Part shown: piece by piece, positions 6,827-11,696 of the stretch
Numbering within the stretch: position 1 is the first letter of the stretch
Layout: each line of letters starts with the position of its first letter
From: Nitriliruptoraceae bacterium
Lineage (GTDB): Bacteria; Actinomycetota; Nitriliruptoria; Nitriliruptorales; Nitriliruptoraceae
Direction: 5' to 3'
NCBI GenBank assembly: GCA_007118045.1
Contig: SKTG01000307.1
Location: forward strand, 1 to 11,696
Length of the DNA stretch: 11,696 nucleotides
The notes under the pieces: model-generated
Seen by the model: the letters and a program-made list of their open reading frames with translations, nothing else
The model's database searches: none
What the model was told of the DNA's origin: nothing
Made by a program: the position numbers and the translations under genes

Positions 6827-6836
6827 TCGTTCCGAC

Positions 6837-6925
6837 GCGAGCGTGGCGGAATCGGCAGACGCGCTGGGTTTAGGTCCCAGTGGGCCCAACGGCCTGTGGG
6901 GGTTCGAGTCCCCCCGCTCGCACCA
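6837..6925 (+). tRNA. tRNA-Leu (anticodon UAG)
   Basis: The acceptor stem GCGAGCG (6837-6843) pairs with CGCTCGC (6915-6921), followed by discriminator A and an encoded CCA (6923-6925). The anticodon stem CTGGG/CCCAG encloses the loop TTTAGGT with anticodon TAG at 6871-6873, which reads CUA and, by wobble, other CUN leucine codons. The long variable arm of about 14 bases marks a class II tRNA, as expected for leucine. The T-arm carries GGTTCGAGTCC between five-pair G/C strands. The length of 89 bases with CCA is normal. No other tRNA is adjacent. The 3' end is a possible integration target, but I see no integrase or duplicated end nearby. Confidence 0.97.
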
Positions 6926-7061
6926 CCACCGAAACGTCGCCCAGCCAGGCCCTCGTCGTTGCCGGACCGGTGAGCACGACAGGGGCGCGTCCATCCCCCG
7001 GATCCCCCGAGGAGGGCCTCCGGGTCGTCCACGGCACACGCGTGGCTCCGGCTCGAGGAGC
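6926..7061. other. Spacer after tRNA-Leu
   Basis: No gene or clear terminator is visible here. Open frames in both directions read through the tRNA and are artefacts. Confidence 0.4.
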
Positions 7062-7215
7062 TCACTCCCCGGCGTAGGGGAACCAGCCGCAGGCGCCGGT
7101 TGATCTCGAGCTGCGTCGACCCATCTCCGTCATCGGCGGGCCAGACGGTGACCATGCGCACCGTGTCGTTGCCCCCGAAGCACTCCGTGCGGAACGTCGC
7201 CTCGTCGAGCCCCAT
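7062..7215 (-). pseudogene. Small unassigned gene fragment, possibly frameshifted
   Basis: Starting from the ATG at 7215, the minus strand reads MGLDEATFRTECFGGNDTVR, MVTVWPADD and STQLEINRRLRLVP. This has the alternating pattern of beta strands and is unlike the Arg-rich shadow frames around it. At about 7078, within a CCCCTA run, the frame carries on into Arg/Ser-rich sequence, whereas the next frame gives YAGE and an immediate stop at 7062. A single-base shift would therefore produce a 50-residue protein with a clean end. Just upstream in the same frame, LHECELREPLAI precedes a TGA, which may be the end of another fragment. I do not recognise the family. It could be a relic, an intact tiny gene with a sequencing error, or chance. 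Confidence 0.25.
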
Positions 7216-7873
7216 CCTGGGTCAGATCGCCAGCGGTTCACGCAGCTCACACTCGTGGAGCCGGTCACGACGCCGCAGCGCGGTGCCCCGTCACGAACGT
7301 CCACGCCGAACCGTTCTCGCCCCAGCCGACCCGCCGATCGCGCGCGTGGCACCAGGACGGAGCGTCCTCCCGAGGCGGCCGTCACGCAGCAGGATCGAAG
7401 GAGTCCGCCTCGCGCTCGCGGGTGGCTGTCCGTACCCGGTACGCTGCAGCTTCGAAGAGCCTCGTCCAGATGGGGCGACCGGCGCTCGCCGACAGTGGCA
7501 GCCCTGCTCGCCGTGTGGTTGGCTGGAAGTACCCGACTGGCATGGTCGTGCTCCAGCTCCGGTACAGCGATCGTTGTTTCGTCGCTGGCTTCGGGCGGGA
7601 AAGTGGAGTCGTGGCCGCGCGAGCGAAGACTGGACCCTGGGCGCACGTGACGGTGCCGTTGTGCGACGATGATCCGCGGATCCGGCTTCCTGCTGCCGCT
7701 GCTTCTCGAGCCCGCGGGGTTGGGATCTGCTGTGGTCCTCGAAGCGAGGTCCCGGCTCGGAGGACGCCGCTCCGCCGACGGGGTGACGGGGCGTTCCTCG
7801 AGGGTATGGCGACGGTCGGCAGCCAACGGTCGGCCGTGGGGCCCACGCTCGCACGACTGCTCGTCGGCGTATC
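7216..7873. other. Gene-poor stretch before the GAF-ANTAR genes
   Basis: Open frames exist on both strands (for example 7422-7877 plus and 7382-7846 minus), but neither has a known motif, a good ribosome site or a typical start. The plus frame includes GMVVLQLRYSDRCFVAGFG and the minus frame GLPLSASAGRPIWTRLFEAA. They overlap in opposite directions over about 7520-7590, so at most one can be coding. I see no promoter, repeat array or RNA gene here. Confidence 0.4.
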
Positions 7874-8623
7874 GTGAGCGGGTCCGTTGGTTCACCGGAG
7901 GGTCGCCACCGGGAGCGACTGGTGAGGGTGTTGGAGACGATCGCTTCGCAACCAGCGGGACCGATGGCGTTCCGGTTGTGTGCCGGTGCGGCGCAACACC
8001 TGGACTGTCCGGGCGTGGCGATCGCGATCGCGGCGAGTGACGAGCTGCTCCATAGCGCCGTTGCGACCGATGCCGGCCTCGCCGGGGAGCGGCTACAGGA
8101 GGAGATGGGTGAGGGACCCTGCATCGACGCCCATCGAGGCGGTGCGCCGGTGCTGGCGCCGGATCTGGTCGACGACGGCCGCTGGCCCCTCTTCCGCCCC
8201 GCTGCCATCAGCGAAGGGATCCAGGCCGCGTTCTCGTTCCCGCTTCGAAGCGGCGCGATCCGGCTGGGGACCCTGAACCTGTACCGCCCAGCGGCCGGCA
8301 GGCTCGACGACGACCAGCATGCCGACACCCTCGTGTTCTGCGGGCTCGCCGTCCCGGTCCTGACCTCACCACCTGACTGGCAGCCCTCGGATGCTCCGGC
8401 GGTCGCGACCCCGCTCGGGGCGTCGTGGCCGGACCACGGCACCCCTTCCGCGCAGTTCCACCAGGCGACGGGCATGGTCGCCGCCCAGCTCGACGCCACG
8501 ATGGCGGATGCCGTCGCGGTACTCCGTGCGCACGCGTTCACCGTCGACCGTTCGCTCCACGACGTCGCCTCGTGGGTCCTCGACGGATCACTGCGGTTCG
8601 ACGACCGAGAAGCGAACCCGTGA
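7874..8623 (+). CDS. GAF domain protein with C-terminal ANTAR RNA-binding domain
   Basis: The 249-residue product has a GAF sensor domain over about residues 15-160. It shows the EEMGEGPCIDAHR motif at 76-88, a DLVDDGRWPLF segment and the SFPLRSGAIRLGTLNLYR core strands at 121-138. A variable Pro/Ala linker follows. The ANTAR domain is at about 194-242, with FHQATGMVAAQLDATMADAV and then LRAHAFTVDRSLHDVASWVL. This is the Q-A-T-G-M-V subtype common in actinobacteria. ANTAR domains bind paired RNA hairpins and prevent transcription termination; the GAF domain would control this through an unknown ligand or partner. The GTG at 7874 keeps the helix leading into GAF but has no clear ribosome site. 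An in-frame GTG at 7922 has GGGAG six bases upstream and is a good alternative. Another GAF-ANTAR gene follows after 64 bases, probably co-transcribed. Confidence 0.88.
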   Translation: MSGSVGSPEGRHRERLVRVLETIASQPAGPMAFRLCAGAAQHLDCPGVAIAIAASDELLHSAVATDAGLAGERLQEEMGEGPCIDAHRGGAPVLAPDLVDDGRWPLFRPAAISEGIQAAFSFPLRSGAIRLGTLNLYRPAAGRLDDDQHADTLVFCGLAVPVLTSPPDWQPSDAPAVATPLGASWPDHGTPSAQFHQATGMVAAQLDATMADAVAVLRAHAFTVDRSLHDVASWVLDGSLRFDDREANP

Positions 8624-8687
8624 TGCGCACCCGTGACGTCCAACGGCGTGAGCGCGACGTCCTCGTCGCCCCCTTGAAGGAACTCCG

Positions 8688-9422
8688 ATGAGCACCCCGG
8701 TCGAGGCCAGTGAGCGCCGACTCCTCGAGACGTTCGTCGTACTGGCCGACACGCTCGTCGAAGACTTCGACGTGGTCGAGCTGCTGTACCTGCTCACCGA
8801 GCGCGCCGTCGAGTACACCTCAGCTGCGGAAGCTGGGATCCTGCTGGTCGACGAAACGGGCAGCCTGCACTGCATGGCCGCATCGAACGAACGGACCCAT
8901 CTCCTGGAGCTCTTCCAGATCCAGAACGCGGAGGGGCCGTGCCGCGACTGTTTCCTCACGGGCGAGCCGGTGGAGGTCCAGGACCTCGAACGTGAGCAGC
9001 AGCGCTGGCCACAGTTCGCCGCCAAGGCACGTTCGGTCGGGTTCCACTCCGTCCAAGCGGTCCCGCTCCGGTTACGTGGTCAGACCCTCGGCGCCATGAA
9101 CCTCTTCGGAACGGAGCCCGGCGCGCTGGGCGCGCGTGACGCGATGCTCTCCCGGGCCATGGCCGACGTGGCCACGATCGGCATCCTTCAACAGCGTGGG
9201 CTGCACCAGGCACAGGAGGTCGCCGCGCAGCTGCAACGCGCGCTCCACAGCCGCGTCGCGATCGAACAGGCCAAGGGCGTGATCGCCGAGCAGGGCAAGG
9301 TCAGTGTGGACGAGGCATTCGCGCTGCTCCGCGCCTACGCCCGCAACCACAACCTCGCCCTCAGCGCGCTCGTCACCTCCGTGGTCAACCGGGACCTCAG
9401 CGCCACCGACCTCACGGACTGA
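8688..9422 (+). CDS. GAF domain protein with C-terminal ANTAR RNA-binding domain (second copy, classical ANTAR)
   Basis: The ATG at 8688 has GAAGGA six bases upstream, a clear start. The 244-residue protein has a GAF domain over about 22-165, with AGILLVDETGSLHCMAASNE, NAEGPCRDCFLTGEPVEV and VQAVPLRLRGQTLGAMNLFG in the usual order. A helical connector follows at 166-182 and then an ANTAR domain at about 182-236. The ANTAR helix reads ALHSRVAIEQAKGVIAEQ, the classical R-x-x-I-E-Q-A-K-G-x-L/I subtype, then SVDEAFALLRAYARNHN. Its GAF and ANTAR sequences differ clearly from those of the gene before it, so this is not a recent duplication. It is expected to act as an antiterminator sensor, with RNA targets elsewhere or nearby. 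A GC-rich inverted repeat follows about 50 bases past the stop. No kinase partner sits directly beside it, although a histidine kinase lies 1.2 kb on, in the opposite direction. Confidence 0.92.
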   Translation: MSTPVEASERRLLETFVVLADTLVEDFDVVELLYLLTERAVEYTSAAEAGILLVDETGSLHCMAASNERTHLLELFQIQNAEGPCRDCFLTGEPVEVQDLEREQQRWPQFAAKARSVGFHSVQAVPLRLRGQTLGAMNLFGTEPGALGARDAMLSRAMADVATIGILQQRGLHQAQEVAAQLQRALHSRVAIEQAKGVIAEQGKVSVDEAFALLRAYARNHNLALSALVTSVVNRDLSATDLTD

Positions 9423-9469
9423 GCAGGCGCGGATCGACCTTCGCCGATGCCCTTTCCGCGCTCTGGCCT

Positions 9470-9502
9470 CGCCGGCGGCTCGATACGTGGCACCCGCCGG
9501 CG
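9470..9502 (+). terminator. Possible terminator or regulatory stem-loop after the GAF-ANTAR genes
   Basis: CGCCGGCGG (9470-9478) pairs perfectly with CCGCCGGCG (9494-9502) across a 15-base loop. It begins 48 bases after the stop of the second GAF-ANTAR gene. There is no T-run. The position suits an intrinsic terminator, or a structure to be read through. The large loop does not match the six-base loops known for ANTAR targets. Confidence 0.4.
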
Positions 9503-9510
9503 CGTGAGCG

Positions 9511-9525
9511 AGGACGAAAGGCCCT
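9511..9525. promoter_or_regulatory. Imperfect palindrome resembling a DosR/DevR-type box
   Basis: AGGACGAAAGGCCCT has the layout of GGGAC-N4-GTCCC boxes bound by DosR/DevR-like regulators, with mismatches in both arms. It lies upstream of the unknown gene pair, about 96 bases before the ATG at 9621. One weak match by eye; it may be chance. Confidence 0.2.
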
Positions 9526-9620
9526 ATACGGGTGATCGCCGACGTGGCTGACTGGGTCTCCTCACCCTGCTCTGGACCTCGGCCGGGTGCAAACGATCCG
9601 CCTGCCGTTTCGAGAGGTCC

Positions 9621-10364
9621 ATGTCCGAACAGCTATCACCGAGGCCCTATCACGAGTCGCGGCACCGAGATCGCTCGGGTCTCGGAACCGCATGGCACGG
9701 GAGAGCTCCGAGCACGGTCACGCCGAAGGATCGGCGAGCCGAGCAGGACCACGGCGTGTTGTTCCGGGACTGGCTCACCGGCGCCGAGTACCCCGAGACC
9801 ATCGTCGTAGATGGAGCGAGCCTGCCGATGACATGCTTCCTCGGCGGGCTCGTCACGTCCCCGGCCGTGCTTCCGGCTGCTGCGACAGCGCGTCTCGGCC
9901 TGCCGGCAGGGACGCGCATCGGGCAAGCGGCCACCGAGCTGGTTCTCGCGGTCAAGGACCCGGCGGGTCCCCGCTGCGGGTCGTACCGCTCAGCGGTCTC
10001 CTACCTCCGCGGCCTGTTCCGCGATCCGGGGGTACCCGATGGCAGGGGCACGGCAGCCACCGAGACCTCACACGACTGCGACGCCGACGAGGCGAGCTCT
10101 CCGGCGAACGTCGCGCGCCTCGAACTGGAGCCGGATGACCCGAAGAGCGTCGCGGCACTGGCACTGGGCTTGGCCGAATCCGCCCTCACCGAGCGCCGGT
10201 GTGCGACCGAACTGACGGCGCAGGCAGAACCGGCGTTGCTGCTCGCCGGGTTGGATCGGCTCGACCAGTTCGACCATCACACCCCCGAGGTCGTGCACAA
10301 GGCCCGGACCCTGCTGAGCGCGGCGCTCGAGAGCCGTTGCCCCGGCACCACGGAGACATCATGA
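9621..10364 (+). CDS. Hypothetical protein of unknown function
   Basis: The frame encodes 247 residues with no motif I recognise. The first 45 residues are polar and Arg/Pro/Ser-rich and may not be part of the product. The better-formed sequence begins at GVLFRDWLTGAEYPETIVVD and runs through TCFLGGLVTSPAVLPAAATA and RIGQAATELVLAVKDPAG. A Gly/Asp/Thr-rich linker (about 137-162) follows, and then a second, helical part with SVAALALGLAESALTERRC and LLLAGLDRLDQFDHHTPEVV. There is no signal peptide or clear membrane helix. The ATG at 9621 has AGAGG only three bases upstream. An in-frame GTG at 9756 has AGGA seven bases upstream and would give about 202 residues. The next gene starts within its stop codon as ATGA, supporting real translation to this stop. 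Its setting between GAF-ANTAR sensors and a kinase suggests a signalling role, which is inference only. Confidence 0.6.
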   Translation: MSEQLSPRPYHESRHRDRSGLGTAWHGRAPSTVTPKDRRAEQDHGVLFRDWLTGAEYPETIVVDGASLPMTCFLGGLVTSPAVLPAAATARLGLPAGTRIGQAATELVLAVKDPAGPRCGSYRSAVSYLRGLFRDPGVPDGRGTAATETSHDCDADEASSPANVARLELEPDDPKSVAALALGLAESALTERRCATELTAQAEPALLLAGLDRLDQFDHHTPEVVHKARTLLSAALESRCPGTTETS

Positions 10365-10699
10365 GCGTCGACACCGTTCGAGCGACACCACGACCGTCGA
10401 CATCCACGCACGGTGGGAGCTCGTGGACGCAGATGGAGACGCGCCTGGTCGCCGCGCAGGTCGGGGACCTGCTCGATCGGGCGGCAGTCCGGCTCACCGG
10501 CCTTGCCCGGCTCGACGGTCTGGCCGCCGACACGCTCGACGAGGTCTCGGACGTGCTCGCGGCCCTCGAGCTGAACCGACGGCAGGTGGCGAGGATCCGG
10601 CGCGGGCTGCCACCCGAAGGAGCGCCGCTGTCCACTCAACCCGTCAGCGGGACCGACCAGCGCAGCGTCGTGCCCCCCGCTGGTGCCGGATCGACCTGA
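10361..10699 (+). CDS. Small hypothetical protein coupled to the preceding gene
   Basis: The ATG at 10361 overlaps the stop of the preceding gene as ATGA, with GGAGA four bases before it. The 112-residue product starts with a Thr/Pro/Ser-rich tail of about 25 residues. It then has a helical block with METRLVAAQVGDLLDRAAVR, LTGLARLDGLAADTLDEVSD and VLAALELNRRQVARIRRGLP. This leucine- and alanine-rich heptad-like stretch suggests a small helical bundle or coiled coil. The end is Gly/Pro/Ser-rich. I do not recognise a family. Its last 64 bases overlap the 3' end of the convergent histidine kinase gene, so the true product may matter less in its tail. Translational coupling suggests that it works together with the upstream unknown protein. 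Confidence 0.55.
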   Translation: MSVDTVRATPRPSTSTHGGSSWTQMETRLVAAQVGDLLDRAAVRLTGLARLDGLAADTLDEVSDVLAALELNRRQVARIRRGLPPEGAPLSTQPVSGTDQRSVVPPAGAGST

Positions 10700-11696
10700 C
10701 AGCTGCCCCCGAGCATCGTGGCGCGTTCGGCGAGGTGCGCCAGACCGTTGCCGAGGTTCGGTGTTCCCGCGATCCCGTCGGCGTCGTCGCTGATGCGGAG
10801 CACCAGCGTGTCGGCCACCGCCAGCTCGAGCGTGACCCGGCTCGCTCGGGCGTGACCAGCCACGTTCGACAGCGCCTCCCGGAGTACCGCCAGCAGCTCC
10901 TCCCGGATCGCGGTGGGCACGGCCGTGTCGAGAGGTCCGACGAAGCGGACGATCGGGTCGGTGGGCAGCAGGCGACCGGCCTGCTCAGCCGCTGCCCGGA
11001 CGGTTGCGCGCAAACCGATGTCCGGGTCGCAGGGGCTGGGCGCGAACACGACGGTCCTCATGTCGCGCACGGCCGTGTCGAGTTCGTCGACCGTTCGGTC
11101 GACACGTTCCCGTATCGAGGGGTCGTCGATGCGAGCCTCGAGGTTCTGTAGCGCCATCCCGCTGGCGAACAGCTGCTGGATCACCCGGGCGTGCAGGTCG
11201 CGCGCGATCCGTTCGCGGTCGATGATGATGGCCTGCTCCCGCTCGGCGGCCCGAGCCGTCGCCTCGGCGTCCAGCCGTGCGGACACGTCACGCGCGACGG
11301 CGACGAACCAACCATCCGGACCGTCCTCAGCCGGTTGCAGCACCACCTCGACCGGCACCTCGGCACCGTCCTTGCGCCGCAACAGCGTCACGTGTCCGCC
11401 CCGATGACCCTCGCCGTCCCTGACGCCCGCGAGCAACCGTCGCAAGGACGGTTCCGTGAACCCGGAGGCGAGGTCCAACGGCGTCATCGTGAGCAGCTCC
11501 GCCGAGGAGTAGCCGGACTGCTCGGAAGCCCCCTCGTTGGTGTGGACGAAGCGCAGGGACCTCCCCCCGAACAGGTACACCCCGTCGTGGGTCGCGTTCA
11601 GCGCCGATCGCACCCGGCGAGCATGTGCCTGTGCGGCCCGTGCCGCGCTCACGTCCCGCACCGACAGGATCTTCGAGCCCGTGCCATGCGATCGCA
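10636..11696 (-). CDS. PAS sensor histidine kinase, HisKA_3 (NarL/DevS-type), 5' end outside window
   Basis: The frame stays open to the right edge, so the GTG at 11661 is not necessarily the start. The codons beyond it read GTGSKILSVRDVSAARA, the typical end of a further PAS domain. A complete PAS domain follows (about residues 18-130 counted from 11661), ending VAVARDVSARLDAE. The HisKA_3 helix reads DRERIARDLHARVIQQLFAS with phospho-acceptor His157. The residue after it is Ala158, where the family normally has Asp or Glu. The ATPase domain has an N-box, REALSNVAGHARAS (Asn266), a G1 region, SDDADGIAG, with Ala in place of the first Gly of D-D-G-x-G, and a GNGLAHLAERA G2 region. No membrane segment is visible in this part. 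A response regulator partner is not in the window. It resembles DevS/DosT-like kinases. Its 3' end overlaps the convergent small gene by 64 bases. Confidence 0.9.
   Translation of the reverse strand, partial: RSHGTGSKILSVRDVSAARAAQAHARRVRSALNATHDGVYLFGGRSLRFVHTNEGASEQSGYSSAELLTMTPLDLASGFTEPSLRRLLAGVRDGEGHRGGHVTLLRRKDGAEVPVEVVLQPAEDGPDGWFVAVARDVSARLDAEATARAAEREQAIIIDRERIARDLHARVIQQLFASGMALQNLEARIDDPSIRERVDRTVDELDTAVRDMRTVVFAPSPCDPDIGLRATVRAAAEQAGRLLPTDPIVRFVGPLDTAVPTAIREELLAVLREALSNVAGHARASRVTLELAVADTLVLRISDDADGIAGTPNLGNGLAHLAERATMLGGSCQVDPAPAGGTTLRWSVPLTG

Noticed and set aside
6755..7215. Open frames reading through tRNA-Leu on both strands, with MAESADALGLGPSGPNGLWG and ERGDSNPHRPLGP-type sequence
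   Set aside because: These are the well-known false proteins made by translating tRNA-Leu genes and their antisense; the tRNA structure is complete.
7291..8643. 450-residue minus-strand open frame
   Set aside because: Shadow of the first GAF-ANTAR gene plus unassigned sequence; Ser/Arg/Pro-rich and without motifs.
8635..8661. Repeated GACGTC pair in the spacer between the two GAF-ANTAR genes as an ANTAR target
   Set aside because: The loop would be 15 bases rather than six, and short palindromes of this kind are expected by chance at this GC content.
1..11696. CRISPR arrays, insertion sequences, phage genes, integrases or toxin-antitoxin pairs
   Set aside because: No spaced direct repeats, transposase or integrase motifs, or paired small toxin/antitoxin genes were seen on either strand.

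Overview
The window is uniformly GC-rich with actinobacterial codon use: GTG starts, ATGA/GTGA gene overlaps, and third positions mostly G or C. The gene content is a heterodimer-type lycopene cyclase domain, GAF-ANTAR proteins, DevS/NarL-like histidine kinases and an ABC pair resembling the mycobacterial fluoroquinolone exporter. Together these point to an actinobacterium, perhaps a deep-branching lineage of the Nitriliruptoria/Euzebya kind. That placement is inference, not proof.

Layout. (1) 2-244 (+) is the 3' end of a carotenoid lycopene-cyclase-domain gene. (2) 245-1707 has no intact gene. It holds a frameshifted C-terminal remnant of an AlkZ/YcaQ-like winged-helix protein (about 545-1085) and then unassignable sequence. 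(3) 1708-3129 (-) is an intact soluble two-PAS histidine kinase with no response regulator beside it. (4) 3130-3846 is again decayed. It holds a frameshifted piece of an FtsX/MacB-type permease, a short coding-like stretch, and a candidate promoter for the next operon. (5) 3847-6765 (+) is a tight four-gene unit: a GNAT acetyltransferase, a 29-residue ORF with a strong Shine-Dalgarno, an ABC ATPase, and a long permease whose two halves look like two ABC-2 permeases fused. (6) 6837-6925 (+) is tRNA-Leu(UAG) with encoded CCA. (7) 6926-7873 has no secure gene. (8) 7874-9422 (+) holds two successive GAF-ANTAR proteins with different ANTAR types. (9) 9621-10699 (+) holds two overlapping genes of unknown function. 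(10) 10636-11696 (-) is a PAS/HisKA_3 histidine kinase that runs off the right edge and overlaps the preceding gene tail to tail.

How the genes work together. The 3847-6765 unit looks like a drug or lipid export operon with its own acetyltransferase, held together by translational coupling. The right third is rich in signalling: two putative antitermination sensors, two unknown proteins and a DevS-like kinase with altered catalytic residues (Ala after the phospho-acceptor His, and an altered G1 box). The three gene-poor stretches are visibly decaying, with frameshifted gene fragments in two of them. The more unusual items are the 29-residue ORF before the ABC ATPase, the fused permease, the atypical kinase and the unknown gene pair. 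None of these alone establishes a new system.
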